From positions 1 to 64,000 of the forward strand of contig JANZZL010000021.1 in assembly GCA_026419405.1 (NCBI GenBank): a stretch of DNA of 64,000 nucleotides, read 5' to 3'. The notes under the pieces were generated by a model that saw only the letters and a list, made by a program, of their open reading frames with translations, made no database searches and was not told where the DNA came from. Position 1 is the first letter of the stretch, and each line of letters opens with the position of its first letter. Positions 1-9,722 of this stretch are shown piece by piece. Origin of the DNA: Paracoccaceae bacterium (GTDB lineage Bacteria; Pseudomonadota; Alphaproteobacteria; Rhodobacterales; Rhodobacteraceae). The translations under genes and the position numbers were made by a program.

Positions 1-214
1 CTAATCCAACGCGGGCCGATCCAAAGGCGATAAATCTTTCCCCCGTAGGGCACATACGGTATTACTCTCAGTTTCCCGAGGCTATTCCGTACCTTTGGGC
101 ACGTTCCCACGCGTTACTCACCCGTCCGCCGCTAGACCCGAAGGTCTCGCTCGACTTGCATGTGTTAGGCCTGCCGCCAGCGTTCGTTCTGAGCCAGGAT
201 CAAACTCTCAAGTT
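1..214 (-). rRNA. rrs: 16S ribosomal RNA, 5' end (partial)
   Basis: Read on the minus strand, the segment begins with the near-universal 16S start (AGAGTTTGATCCTGGCTCAG at about 191-210) and runs through helices V1-V2 to the window edge, so only about the first 214 nt of the gene are present. The short V1 loop and the stretch around 1-60 match what I know of Rhodobacteraceae 16S sequences. This is the best taxonomic marker in the window. The mature 5' end (213-215) is placed by comparison with the conserved start and is approximate. Confidence 0.97.
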
Positions 215-262
215 GAAAGCCGGTTGCCCGGCTATCCTTGACGTTCGAACCTCTGCACATCT

Positions 263-331
263 CCCCTCCTTGCGGGAGGGGAAGTCTCTGCTTGATGTGC
301 TCCGTTCCAAGGGAACGAAGTCCGTCAAGCA
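263..331 (-). other. rrn leader hairpins (probable processing stems)
   Basis: Two inverted repeats sit just upstream of the mature 16S start. One is a perfect 7-bp stem (CCCCTCC/GGAGGGG, 263-281, loop of five bases). The other is a longer imperfect stem (289-331) with arms TGCTTGA and TCAAGCA and an inner GTTCC/GGAAC pairing. Position suggests RNase III or other pre-rRNA processing structures; this is inferred from pairing only. Confidence 0.5.
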
Positions 332-436
332 GTGAAGCTGACACTCCGATCATCGGCCGAAGCCTACGGAGCCGACATGCAGGGGGCGATCCATCGCATG
401 GACCAAACCGCCCGCATATCTCTTCAGAAACCAGCG

Positions 437-448
437 ATTTCAAAGAGC
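437..448 (-). promoter_or_regulatory. boxA-like antitermination site in rrn leader
   Basis: The minus strand reads GCTCTTTGAAAT, close to the bacterial rrn boxA consensus (TGCTCTTTAACA). It lies in the leader between the promoter and 16S, where Nus-dependent antitermination sites occur. The call rests on sequence resemblance and position only. Confidence 0.6.
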
Positions 449-587
449 GGAGAGACAAATTCGACAGTTGCGCCGTATCTTGATCGGCGCGCCCGCCTGC
501 ATCGTCTGCTCGTTGTGTGTCGCCTTCCGGCTCCGTGGCCGTCCGGCTCCCGTCCTTCGGCGTTGCCGCCGCCGTTCGGTGAGGGGC

Positions 588-616
588 TATTTACGTAGCC
601 CGACCGGCGACCGCAA
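588..616 (-). promoter_or_regulatory. rrn operon promoter (-35/-10)
   Basis: On the minus strand a TTGCGG box (611-616) and a TAAATA box (588-593) are separated by exactly 17 bp, a good sigma-70-type pair. Just upstream, around 617-630, is an A-tract reading GCAAAAAACC on the minus strand, which could act as an UP-like element. Transcription would begin near 580, leaving a leader of about 365 nt before the 16S gene. The position upstream of 16S and the resemblance to Rhodobacter rrn promoters support the call. Confidence 0.8.
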
Positions 617-856
617 GAGGTTTTTTGCGCGGACATGACATTTTTTTGTCGGGCCACGAAACCCCTTCAAAATATGGGGTTAGACGCAACCTGAGGCACC
701 AGCGGGGCCGTCGTCGCGCAACTTTCCGCACGTCTCGGGGTGCCCCTGCGCAGGCTTCGGTCGCGCGCCGTGACTCGCCGGGGCCGCATGCGGGGTCGGC
801 TCCGGCCGCCCCCTGCCGCGACCGGACGCGCGCGCCCGGCGGCGGGCCGAATCTCC
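617..856. other. Intergenic region between msrQ and the rrn promoter
   Basis: No convincing gene is seen in these 240 bases. On the minus strand a small stem (AACCCC/GGGGTT, 660-681, AT-rich loop) followed by a short T run could end the msrPQ transcript before the rrn promoter. A second small inverted repeat with a T7 centre (GACA...TGTC, about 638-650) lies next to it. AT-rich patches at 621-680 could be upstream binding sites for the rRNA promoter. Confidence 0.4.
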
Positions 857-1455
857 CTAGGTCCGCGCCCGCCGGGGCGGCAGCGCCCGCAGTCCGAGAA
901 GCGCCGCGACCAGCACGGCGTAGGCCAGCGGTTCCACGGGAAACCCCTTCACCAGCATCGCGAAGTGCGCCAGCCCGAGCAGCGCCGCGCCGTAGGTCAG
1001 CCGGTGCAGCTGCCGCCATCGCTCCGCCCCGAGCCGGCGCACGGCCCGGTCGGTCGAGGTCAGCGCCAGCGGCAGCAGGACCAGGAAGCCCAGCAGCCCG
1101 ACAAGCACGTAAGGCCGCTTCGTGATGTCGGCCGCGATCAGGCGAGGGTCGGCGAGGTCGAGGAACAGCCACACGCCGAGGTGCTGCGCCACATAGAAGA
1201 AGCAGAGCAGCCCGAGCGCGCGTCGGAACCGCATCAGGTTGATTCCCGTGTGGCGCCGCAGCGGCGTCACGGCGAGCACGGCCACCAGGAACTGCAACCC
1301 CGTCAGCCCAAGCTCCCGCTCGAGCGCGCGGATGGGCTCGGGGCCAAGCCCGCCCGTCAGGCCGAGATGCCACACCCAGGCCGCCGGAAGCAGGCCGGCC
1401 GCGTAGACGAGCCACAGGGGCGGCAGCCTGACGGCGGCGTTGATCGCCTGCACCA

Positions 1456-1456
<1 letters not shown>
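857..1456 (-). CDS. msrQ: MsrQ, heme-binding membrane subunit of the MsrPQ methionine sulfoxide reductase
   Basis: The 199-residue membrane protein carries several hydrophobic helices and histidines in helices (for example in RRHTGINLMRFRR, YVAQHLGVW and LHRLTYGA), as in the YedZ/MsrQ ferric-reductase-like family. MsrQ is a b-type heme protein of the inner membrane that passes electrons from the respiratory chain to periplasmic MsrP. The stop codon of msrP overlaps this ATG (TGATG), so translation is probably coupled. Length fits the family (about 200 residues). The adjacent msrP makes the assignment firm. Confidence 0.93.
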
Positions 1457-2364
<908 letters not shown>

Positions 2365-2721
2365 GGTGGCGGCCTCCTCTGCGGCCCGCTTCAGGATGAC
2401 GCGCGCCGCTGTTCCGGCAACGGTCGTGTCGGGCACCTCACGCAGTTGTTTTCTTGCCCGGCCGCCGCCCTCCGGCGCGCTCGCGGCGGGTGGCGACAGC
2501 CCCGGCACGGGCGGCGGTCCGGCCGATCACGACCGATCACCGCGGATCAACCATCGGTGACTGGACGGCGGCGCCGGCCGCGGCTTAGCGCGCAGGGCCG
2601 CCTCGTCAAGCGGCCGACCGCCGCCACCGGCAGGTTTCCCCGCGAAACCGGAAGCGCGTCAGCTTCGTAAGCCGGCACGATGCCAGCCAACGGGCATCGG
2701 CAAATCCAAGGGAGCTTACGC
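2365..2721. other. Divergent intergenic region between msrP and the fasciclin gene
   Basis: These 357 bases separate divergently transcribed genes and should hold both promoters. I see no clear -35/-10 pair. The clearest structure is three GATCA words starting at 2525, 2535 and 2545, exactly 10 bp apart. An inverted pair ACCGAT (2532-2537)/ATCGGT (2553-2558) overlaps the same cluster. Otherwise the region is featureless and GC-rich. Confidence 0.5.
2525..2558. promoter_or_regulatory. Helically phased GATCA repeats, candidate operator
   Basis: GATCAC (2525-2530), GATCAC (2535-2540) and GATCAA (2545-2550) repeat with a 10-bp period, so they face the same side of the helix. An ACCGAT...ATCGGT inverted repeat overlaps them. 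It could bind a regulator of msrPQ, of the fasciclin gene, or of both. The regulator is unknown and no function has been shown. Confidence 0.3.
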
Positions 2722-3198
2722 ATGATCCGCAGAACCGTTCTCGCGCTGGCCACGGCCGCGGCCTTCGCCTCGCCCGTGCTCGCGCAGGATGCCGACATCG
2801 TCGATACCGCCGTCGCCGCGGGCAACTTCACCACGCTGGTCGCCGCGGTCGAGGCCGCCGGTCTGGTCGAGACCCTGAAGGGCGAGGGCCCGTTCACTGT
2901 CTTTGCGCCGACCGACGAGGCCTTCGCCGCCCTGCCGGCCGGAACCGTCGAGGACCTGCTGAAGCCCGAGAACAAGGACCGTCTCACCGCGATCCTCACC
3001 TACCACGTGGTGCCGGGCAAGGTCATGTCGGGCGACCTGACCAACGGCATGACCGCCACCACCGTCCAGGGCGGCGAGGTCACGATCATGACCGAGGGCG
3101 GCGTGAAGGTGAACGACGCCAACGTGATGACGGCCGACATCGAGGCCTCGAACGGCGTGATCCATGTCATCGACAAGGTGATCATGCCGCCGATGTGA
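2722..3198 (+). CDS. Secreted fasciclin-domain (FAS1) protein
   Basis: The 158-residue product has a Sec signal peptide ([22 protein letters not shown]) followed by a single FAS1 domain. Hallmarks are [17 protein letters not shown] in the first conserved block and [10 protein letters not shown] with VNDANV...[10 protein letters not shown] in the second. FAS1 proteins are exported adhesion or surface proteins; the bacterial role is mostly unknown. The start at 2722 follows an AAGGGAG ribosome site; a Met 14 codons upstream lacks one. It is monocistronic and convergent with def. Confidence 0.93.
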   Translation: MIRRTVLALATAAAFASPVLAQDADIVDTAVAAGNFTTLVAAVEAAGLVETLKGEGPFTVFAPTDEAFAALPAGTVEDLLKPENKDRLTAILTYHVVPGKVMSGDLTNGMTATTVQGGEVTIMTEGGVKVNDANVMTADIEASNGVIHVIDKVIMPPM

Positions 3199-3206
3199 CG
3201 GCGCCC

Positions 3207-3231
3207 GGGGCGGCGGCGCGGCTGCCGCCCC
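3207..3231. terminator. Possible hairpin between fasciclin gene and def
   Basis: GGGGCGGC (3207-3214) pairs with GCCGCCCC (3224-3231) across a 9-base loop, between the stops of two convergent genes. There is no T tract, so it is a weak candidate for a two-way terminator. Confidence 0.3.
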
Positions 3232-3285
3232 GACCCTCCGCTGCCGTTGCGGTGGCGGGCCGCGCGCCCCTCAGCCGCGCGCCCC

Positions 3286-3807
3286 TCAGCCGCGCGCCCG
3301 GTCGCGCTTGAGCTTCTCCATCTTGCGCGTGATGAGCTGCCGGCGCAGCGGACTGAGATAGTCGATGAACAGCCGGCCGTTGAGATGGTCGATCTCGTGC
3401 TGCACGCAGGTCGCCCAGAGGCCGGTGAAGTGCTCCTCCGCCACCCGGCCCTCCGGGTCGAGCCAGCGCACCCTCACCTCGGCCGGACGTTCGACATCGG
3501 CATACTGCTCGGGAATCGAGAGGCAGCCCTCCTCGTAGACGCTGCGCTCCTCCGAGGCCCAGACGACCTCCGGGTTGAACAGGGTCATCGGTCGCGGCGC
3601 CTCGCCCTCCTTCCTGGCGCAGTCCATGACGATGAGCCGCGCGCCCACCCCGATCTGCGGCGCGGCAAGCCCGATGCCGGGTGCATCGTACATCGTCTCG
3701 AGCATGTCGTCGGCCAGCCGGCGCAGCTCGGGCGTGATCGCGGCCACGGGCTCGGCAACCCGCTTCAGGCGGGGGTCGGGGTGGATCAGGATCGGGCGGA
3801 TGGTCAT
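3286..3807 (-). CDS. def: Peptide deformylase
   Basis: The 173-residue enzyme removes the formyl group from the N-terminal methionine of new proteins. All three family motifs are present: GIGLAAPQ (residues 44-51), EGCLSIP with metal ligand C95, and HEIDH with ligands H137 and H141 and catalytic E138. The open frame extends 52 residues further upstream, but MTIRPILIHPDPRL is the canonical N-terminus. No fmt gene is adjacent, and Rhodobacterales often carry several def copies, so this may be one of the paralogues. Confidence 0.95.
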   Translation of the reverse strand: MTIRPILIHPDPRLKRVAEPVAAITPELRRLADDMLETMYDAPGIGLAAPQIGVGARLIVMDCARKEGEAPRPMTLFNPEVVWASEERSVYEEGCLSIPEQYADVERPAEVRVRWLDPEGRVAEEHFTGLWATCVQHEIDHLNGRLFIDYLSPLRRQLITRKMEKLKRDRARG

Positions 3808-3898
3808 GCGCCCGCATGTAGGCGATGCGCCGAATCCGCGCAACGGCCCCTTGCGCCGGGTCGGCCTGCGGTTAGCTTGGGCGGCCGGAGGGGCGCCC

Positions 3899-5080
3899 AT
3901 GGGCTTCGACAGCTTCGACGAGATCATCGACCGCCGCGGCACGCATTGCGTGAAGTGGGACATGATGGAGCGGCTCTACGGGGTCTCCCCCCGGGACGGG
4001 ATCGCCATGTGGGTCGCCGACATGGATTTCCGCCCGCCCAGCTGCGTGTCCGAGGCCGTCCAGGCGATGGTCAACCACGGCGTCTACGGCTACTTCGGCG
4101 ATGACGCCGACTACCTCTCGGCGATCCGCTGGTGGATGCGCCACCGCCACGGCTGGGAGGTGGAGCCCGACTGGATCCTCACGACCCACGGGCTGGTCAA
4201 TGCCACCGGGCTCTGCGTCGATACCTGGACGGCGCCGGGCGAGGCGGTCGTGCTCTTCACCCCGGTCTACCATGCCTTCGCGCGGGTGATCCGCGCCGCC
4301 GGGCGCGAGGTGCGCGAACTGCCGCTGGCCCTGGTCGATGGCCGCTACCGCATGGACTTCGCGCGCTACGATTCGCTGATGACCGGGCGCGAGAAGCTCG
4401 CCATCCTCTGCTCGCCGCACAATCCCGGCGGACGGGTCTGGAGCGCTGCGGAACTGCGCGAGGTCGCCGACTTCTGCGTGCGGCACGACCTGATCCTCGT
4501 CTCGGACGAGATCCACCACGACCTCGTCCATCCCGGCCACCGCCATGTCCCGATGGCGATCGCGGCGCCAGACATCGCCGACCGGCTGGTGATGATGACC
4601 GCCACCACCAAGACCTTCAACATCGCCGGCTGCCACACCGGCAACGTGATCATCGCCGACCCTGCCCTCCGGGCGGCCTTCGCCCGGCGCCTGGGGGCGC
4701 TCGGCATCTCGCCCAACTCCTTCGGGCTGTTGATGGCAACCGCCGCCTATTCGCCCGAGGGCGCCGCCTGGGTCGACGAGCTGATGCCCTATCTCGACGG
4801 CAACCGCCGGGCGTTCGACGCGGCGGTGAATGCCATTCCCGGCGTGCGGTCGATGCCGCTCGAGGCCACCTACCTTGCCTGGGTCGATTTCTCGGGCACC
4901 GGGATGGAGCCCTGCGAAGTCATCCGCCGCGTCGAGCGGGACGCCCGCATCGCGGCCAACCACGGGGCCACCTTCGGCACGGGCGGGGAACACTTCCTGC
5001 GCTTCAACATCGCCGCGCCGCGCCGGGTCGTGGAGGAGGCCGGCGCCCGGCTGGCGGCGGCCTTCGCCGACCTGCAATGA
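3899..5080 (+). CDS. MalY/PatB-family PLP-dependent C-S lyase (putative cystathionine beta-lyase)
   Basis: This 393-residue fold-type I aminotransferase-like protein has the PLP lysine K238 in TATTKTFNIAG, SPHNPGG (172-178) and SDEIHHD (202-208). Together these mark the MalY/PatB group rather than true transaminases. Members cleave cystathionine or cysteine conjugates to pyruvate, ammonia and a thiol. The start is set by GGAGG about 8 nt upstream. The stop overlaps the next gene by 4 nt (ATGA), so the two are coupled. The substrate is not readable from sequence. Confidence 0.88.
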   Translation: MGFDSFDEIIDRRGTHCVKWDMMERLYGVSPRDGIAMWVADMDFRPPSCVSEAVQAMVNHGVYGYFGDDADYLSAIRWWMRHRHGWEVEPDWILTTHGLVNATGLCVDTWTAPGEAVVLFTPVYHAFARVIRAAGREVRELPLALVDGRYRMDFARYDSLMTGREKLAILCSPHNPGGRVWSAAELREVADFCVRHDLILVSDEIHHDLVHPGHRHVPMAIAAPDIADRLVMMTATTKTFNIAGCHTGNVIIADPALRAAFARRLGALGISPNSFGLLMATAAYSPEGAAWVDELMPYLDGNRRAFDAAVNAIPGVRSMPLEATYLAWVDFSGTGMEPCEVIRRVERDARIAANHGATFGTGGEHFLRFNIAAPRRVVEEAGARLAAAFADLQ

Positions 5081-5610
5081 CGCGCCTGCGCGTCACCCTC
5101 TTCTCGACGCTGATCGTGGGCCTCGTTGCCAGCGCGGCGGTCTACAACGCGCTCTTCTCCGTCAGCCCGCGTCCGGTCGCGCCGCTCACCCGGCCGATCG
5201 ACCGCATCCTCGTCGAGAAGGCGGCGCGGCGCATGACCGTCTTCCGCGACGGCACCGCGCTGCGCTCCTACGAGGTGCGGCTCGGCTTCGCGCCCGAGGG
5301 CGACAAGATGCGCCAGGGCGACGGCCGCACCCCCGAGGGCGTCTTCCGCATCAACCGCAGGAACGCCCAGAGCCGCTTCCACCTCTCGCTCGGGATCGAC
5401 TATCCGCAGCCCGAGCACGTCGAGCGCGCGGCTGCGGGTGGCTACAGCCCCGGCGGAGACATCTTCATCCACGGCCAGCCGCCCGGCGTGGAAGGGATGC
5501 GCTGGATCGACCGCGACTGGACGGCCGGCTGCATCGCGGTGCCGAACGCGGTGATGGAGGAACTCTGGCGCATCGCCCCGCTCGGCACGGTGGTCGAGAT
5601 CCGGCCCTGA
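5077..5610 (+). CDS. L,D-transpeptidase (YkuD) family protein, membrane-anchored
   Basis: The 177-residue protein has an N-terminal membrane segment (about residues 7-28) and a YkuD domain. Its active-site pattern is IHGQPPG (H132) followed by DWTAGCIAV (C152). Such proteins cross-link peptidoglycan or attach proteins to it in the periplasm. The start overlaps the stop of the upstream C-S lyase gene (ATGA), implying co-translation, though no functional link between the two is obvious. Confidence 0.9.
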   Translation: MTRLRVTLFSTLIVGLVASAAVYNALFSVSPRPVAPLTRPIDRILVEKAARRMTVFRDGTALRSYEVRLGFAPEGDKMRQGDGRTPEGVFRINRRNAQSRFHLSLGIDYPQPEHVERAAAGGYSPGGDIFIHGQPPGVEGMRWIDRDWTAGCIAVPNAVMEELWRIAPLGTVVEIRP

Positions 5611-5627
5611 GGCGGCCGGCGCGGGGC

Positions 5628-5993
5628 CTAGAGGCCGAAGCCGTCCGGCGCGCGCGGGATCAGCGCCACGGGCGCGTTCTCCCGCTGCGCGAAGTCGAGA
5701 GCGGGCCGGTCCGAGACATCCGTCCGCCGCTTGTATTCGTAGCGCATCTGGCCCGACTCCTCCGCCGAGGCGATCACCAGGCACTGCGCGACGAGGCGGG
5801 CGCCGTCGTAGAGATCGACGAGCCCGCGCAGGTGCGGCGCCCCCTCGGGCAGCGAGAATCCCTCCCGCCGCATCCTGATCACCGGATAGCTCTTGCCGTC
5901 CGCAACGATCCGCAGGCGGCTTCTTCGCACGAGATCCCGCGCGCGCGCCGTCTCCAGCCCCTCGCGGACCTCCTTCGGCAGGAAGCTGAACAT
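5628..5993 (-). CDS. Conserved hypothetical protein, 121 aa
   Basis: I do not recognise a named family. The product is soluble and basic at its N-terminus (KEVREGLETARARDLVRRSRLR), with a mixed alpha/beta-looking core (VDLYDGARLVAQCLVIA) and a C-terminal stretch of R-, D- and P-rich residues. There is no signal peptide or membrane segment. A GGAG site 9 nt before the ATG supports the start. It is convergent with the L,D-transpeptidase gene and lies downstream of cobL on the same strand after 112 bases. Confidence 0.75.
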   Translation of the reverse strand: MFSFLPKEVREGLETARARDLVRRSRLRIVADGKSYPVIRMRREGFSLPEGAPHLRGLVDLYDGARLVAQCLVIASAEESGQMRYEYKRRTDVSDRPALDFAQRENAPVALIPRAPDGFGL

Positions 5994-6105
5994 GACCGTA
6001 ACTCCACCCCTGTGGACAAGGATGGGCCGGAACTCCTTCAGGTCAAGTTAATTGCCCGGGAGGGAATGGAATCTGCCTCCGATTACCACCCCAGATTGCA
6101 GCCGT

Positions 6106-7299
6106 TCAGCGCTTGACGATGCCAAGCTGCGTGACGGGCGCCAGCGGCTGCCAGCCTTCCGCCCCCTTCGGACCCTCGCGACGGGAGATCTGGATCCTCG
6201 CCAGCTCCCCGCCGGCCCGCGCCTGGATGGCAAGGACGAGTCGCTCCTCCGCCGGGGTCACGGCGTTGACGACGAGCCGCCCGAGCGGACGCAGGGCCTG
6301 CCAGGCGGCATCGAACACCGCCTCCGACAGCCCCCCGCCGATGAAGATCGCGTCCGGCGCCGGAAGCCCGCGGAAGGCCTCGGGTGCCGACCCGTCGACC
6401 AGCTCCAGCTTCGGCGCGCCCAGCGCCAGGGCGTTCGCCGCGGCCATGGTGCGCCGGTCGGCCCGCGGTTCAATGGCGATGGCCCGGGCGTAGCGGGCGG
6501 CGCGCATCCATTCGATGGCGACCGAGCCGCAGCCCGCGCCCACGTCCCACAGCAGCGCGCCGCGCATCGGCATCAGCTTGGCGAGCGTCGCGGCGCGGAC
6601 CTCGCGCCGCGTCACCGTGCCGTCGTGCCGGAAGAGATCGTCGGCAAGCCCCGGCACCCGCGGCTGGAGCGCCGCATCGGGGGCCGCCACGCATTCCACC
6701 GCAAGCGTGGTGAAGGCGGGCACCTCGGCCGTCCAGCTCTCGGCCAGGCCGTCGGTGCGCGACTCCTCGGGCCCGCCCATCGCCGAAAGCGCCGTCATGC
6801 GGCTCTTGCCGAAGCCGCGCTCGGTCAGGAACCGCGCGATCCGGCGCGGCGTGTCGCTGCCCGTGGCCAGGATCAGAAGCCGCTGGTCGGGCTGGATGAA
6901 GGCGATCATCTGCTCCACCGGCCGGCCGTGGACGGTGAGCGTCTCGAGATCGGCCAGCGACCAGCGCATCCGCGCTGCCGCAAGCTGGAAGGCCGAGATC
7001 TGGGGGTGATACACGATCTCGTCCGGCGGGAGGGCGCGGCCGATCCGGGCGCCGACGGAATACCAGAGCGGATCGCCCACCACCAGCACCACGACCCGGC
7101 GTCCCTGGAAGCGCCGCAGCAGCGCGATCAGGTCCTCGAAGGCCTCCGGCCAGTCCAGCCGCTCGGCGGCCACGGGCAGGCCGGGATGACGCGAACCGCC
7201 GACGATCACCTCGGCCGCCTCGACCACGGCGCGCGCCGCCGAGGAAAGCCCCTCGAGGCCGTCCTCCCCCATGCCCACCACGTGAAGCCACGCCGCCAT
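6106..7299 (-). CDS. cobL: Precorrin-6Y C5,15-methyltransferase (decarboxylating)
   Basis: The 397-residue fusion has an N-terminal tetrapyrrole methylase domain (about 1-200; LHVVGMGEDG near the start, VVVLVVGDPLWYSVG) and a C-terminal CbiT-like domain (LLWDVGAGCGSVAIEWMRA). CobL methylates C5 and C15 of the corrin ring and decarboxylates the C12 acetate in aerobic cobalamin synthesis. GGGGAAGG just before the ATG at 7299 fixes the start. It is separated from any other cob gene here, and I saw no cobalamin riboswitch upstream. Confidence 0.93.
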   Translation of the reverse strand: MAAWLHVVGMGEDGLEGLSSAARAVVEAAEVIVGGSRHPGLPVAAERLDWPEAFEDLIALLRRFQGRRVVVLVVGDPLWYSVGARIGRALPPDEIVYHPQISAFQLAAARMRWSLADLETLTVHGRPVEQMIAFIQPDQRLLILATGSDTPRRIARFLTERGFGKSRMTALSAMGGPEESRTDGLAESWTAEVPAFTTLAVECVAAPDAALQPRVPGLADDLFRHDGTVTRREVRAATLAKLMPMRGALLWDVGAGCGSVAIEWMRAARYARAIAIEPRADRRTMAAANALALGAPKLELVDGSAPEAFRGLPAPDAIFIGGGLSEAVFDAAWQALRPLGRLVVNAVTPAEERLVLAIQARAGGELARIQISRREGPKGAEGWQPLAPVTQLGIVKR

Positions 7300-7450
7300 C
7301 CGGCCTTCCCCTGCGCCCTCGCGGTCTATAGGCGGCCGCCGGTGCGCATGCAACGCATGTGCGGCCGCGCAGGCCGCCCCTGCGCCGATCGGGGTTTCCG
7401 CGCGGCCGCCCCCACCCTAGCTCAGCCGCAGGGCAAGCGGAGCACACGGC

Positions 7451-8440
7451 ATGGGCCAGCTCATCGACGGAATCTGGCGCAACACCTGGTATGACACGCA
7501 GGCGACCGGCGGCCGCTTCGTCCGCTCGACGGCGGCCTTCCGCAACTGGATCACGCCGGACGGGTCGCCCGGCCCGTCGGGCGAGGGCGGTTTTGCTGCC
7601 GAGAGCGGGCGCTACCATCTCTATGTCTCCTACGCCTGCCCCTGGGCGCACCGCACGCTGATCTTCCGCGCGCTGAAGGGCCTTGCCCCGCACATCGGCG
7701 TCAGCGTCGTCCATCCCGACATGGCCGCCGATGGCTGGACCTTCGACACCTCGTTCCCCGGCACCACCGGCGACAGGCTGCACGGCCTGCCCTTCCTGCG
7801 CGACCTCTACCTGCGCGCGCGCCCCGGCCTTTCGGGCAGGGTCACCGTCCCCGTGCTCTGGGACATCCGGCGCGGCACCATCGTCTCGAACGAAAGCGCC
7901 GAGATCATCCGCATGTTCAACTCGGCCTTCGACCACCTCACGGGCAACCGCCTCGACTTCCGGCCCGAGCCCCTGCGGGATGCGATCGACGAGATCAACG
8001 CGCGCATCTACGACACCGTGAACAACGGGGTCTACAAGGCGGGCTTCGCCACCACGCAGCAGGCCTACGACGAGGCGGCGGGCGCCCTGTTCGAGACGCT
8101 CGACTGGCTGGAGGAGCGCCTGTCGGGGCAGCGCTACCTTCTGGGCAGCCGGATCACCGAGGCGGACTGGCGGCTGTTCCCGACGCTCGTGCGCTTCGAT
8201 GCGGTCTATCACGGCCACTTCAAGTGCTCGCGCCGGCGACTGGTGGACTACCCCGCCCTCTGGGCCTATGCGCGCGAGCTCTACCAGTGGCCGGGCGTCT
8301 CCGGAACCGTGCGGTTCGACCACATCCGCCGCCACTACCACTGGAGCCACGAGACGGTGAACCCCCACCGCATCGTGCCGCTTCCCCCCGACGCGGACTG
8401 GCTGGCGCCGCACGGGCGCGGCGCCCTCGCGGCGGCGTGA
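7451..8440 (+). CDS. Glutathionyl-hydroquinone reductase (xi-class glutathione transferase)
   Basis: The 329-residue protein carries the xi-GST signature YACPWAHRTL with catalytic C63, a long N-terminal extension and a C-terminal helical domain. The family (YqjG, PcpF) reduces S-glutathionyl-hydroquinones back to hydroquinones with glutathione in the cytoplasm, a salvage role in quinone or aromatic metabolism. Length and motif fit well. It stands alone between divergent cobL and a transglycosylase gene. Confidence 0.93.
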   Translation: MGQLIDGIWRNTWYDTQATGGRFVRSTAAFRNWITPDGSPGPSGEGGFAAESGRYHLYVSYACPWAHRTLIFRALKGLAPHIGVSVVHPDMAADGWTFDTSFPGTTGDRLHGLPFLRDLYLRARPGLSGRVTVPVLWDIRRGTIVSNESAEIIRMFNSAFDHLTGNRLDFRPEPLRDAIDEINARIYDTVNNGVYKAGFATTQQAYDEAAGALFETLDWLEERLSGQRYLLGSRITEADWRLFPTLVRFDAVYHGHFKCSRRRLVDYPALWAYARELYQWPGVSGTVRFDHIRRHYHWSHETVNPHRIVPLPPDADWLAPHGRGALAAA

Positions 8441-8520
8441 TCCCGCGGCGGCAGGCGGCGGGTTGCCCGGCGGGCCCGCGCTGATACTCTGCGGCCGTCC
8501 GCGCGCCCCGGAGGCACTGC

Positions 8521-9696
8521 ATGCGTCTGCCGCTCCCGCTTGCCGCCCTGACCCTCGCCGTCCTGCCCTCGCTCGCCGCGGCGGAGGTCGCCTGCGGCGG
8601 CGACTTCGCCGAGTTCCGTCAGCGCATGAAGGCCGAGGCGCTCGCCCGCGGGCATGACCCCGCGGCCGTCGATCGCTTCTTCGCCGCCGCCCGCCATGAC
8701 GACCGGGTGATCCGCGCCGACCGCTCGCAGGGCATCTTCCGCAAGGACTTCGTCGCTTTTGCGCGCAGCGTGATCAGCGCCGACAGGATGGAGCGCGGCC
8801 GCCGCAATGCCGAACGCCATGCCGCGATCCTGGCCGAGGCCGAGCGGCGGTTCGGCGTCTCGCGCGGCGTGTTGCTGGCCTTCTGGGCGCTCGAGACCGA
8901 CTACGGCGCGGTGCAGGGCGACTACAACACGCTGAACGCGCTGATGACGCTCGCCCACGACTGCCGCCGCCCCGCGCTGTTCCAGCCGCAGGTCTTTGCC
9001 GCGCTCGCGCTGCACGAACGCGGGCAGTTCGATCTCGGCACCACCGGCGCCTGGGCCGGCGAGATCGGCATGGTCCAGATGCTGCCGGCCGACATCCTGG
9101 AGCGCGGGGTCGATGGCGACGGTGACGGAGAGGTGAACCTCAAGACCTCGGTCCCCGATGCGCTCCTCTCGGGCGCGCGGATGCTCCAGCACCACGGCTG
9201 GCGCGCCGGCGAGCCCTGGCTGCACGAGGTCACGGTACCGCCCGACCTCGACTGGTCGCTCTCGGGTCTGGGCACCGAACGCCCCGTGGCCGACTGGGCG
9301 GCGATGGGCGTGCGCCCCCGGACCGGCGCGCTTGCCGAAGGCCTGACCGCCTCGCTCCTGCTGCCGATGGGGCGCAGGGGCCCGGCCTTCCTGGCCTACC
9401 CCAACTTCCGCGTGTTCTTCGACTGGAACAAGAGCCTCGTCTACGTCACCACCGCGGCCTACTTCGCCACGCGGCTCGAAGGCGCGCCGGTCTTCGCGGC
9501 GGGCAACCCCGATCCGGGCCTCTCCGGCGCCGAGATGGAGGAGCTCCAGCGCCGGTTGGCCGCGCTCGGCCACGACGTGGGCGCGATCGACGGCATCCTC
9601 GGCGAGAAGACGCGGGCCGCGGTGCAGAAGGAACAGGCGCGGCTCGGCCTGCCGGCCGATGCCTGGCCGACGCGCGACCTCCTCGAGAGGCTCTGA
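8521..9696 (+). CDS. Lytic murein transglycosylase (MltB-like) with peptidoglycan-binding domain
   Basis: The 391-residue exported protein has a Sec signal peptide (about 1-21) and an MltB-type catalytic domain. Its catalytic glutamate lies in FWALETDYGAVQGDYN, and GAWAGEIGMVQMLP is the second conserved block. A C-terminal PG_binding_1 domain (about 335-391; LQRRLAALGHDVGAIDGILG) follows. It cleaves glycan strands in the periplasm to form 1,6-anhydro ends during growth or remodelling. An acidic DGDGDGE stretch at about 200 looks like a calcium-type loop. Confidence 0.9.
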   Translation: MRLPLPLAALTLAVLPSLAAAEVACGGDFAEFRQRMKAEALARGHDPAAVDRFFAAARHDDRVIRADRSQGIFRKDFVAFARSVISADRMERGRRNAERHAAILAEAERRFGVSRGVLLAFWALETDYGAVQGDYNTLNALMTLAHDCRRPALFQPQVFAALALHERGQFDLGTTGAWAGEIGMVQMLPADILERGVDGDGDGEVNLKTSVPDALLSGARMLQHHGWRAGEPWLHEVTVPPDLDWSLSGLGTERPVADWAAMGVRPRTGALAEGLTASLLLPMGRRGPAFLAYPNFRVFFDWNKSLVYVTTAAYFATRLEGAPVFAAGNPDPGLSGAEMEELQRRLAALGHDVGAIDGILGEKTRAAVQKEQARLGLPADAWPTRDLLERL

Positions 9697-9722
9697 ACCG
9701 CAGCCGGGGCCGGGCTGGCCGC

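Noticed and set aside
7300-7450. Cobalamin riboswitch before cobL
   Set aside because: No B12-box was found in the short upstream region.
3901-8440. Linked sulfur and cobalamin operon (MalY, cobL)
   Set aside because: The genes lie on opposite strands with unrelated genes between, so no common operon is supported.
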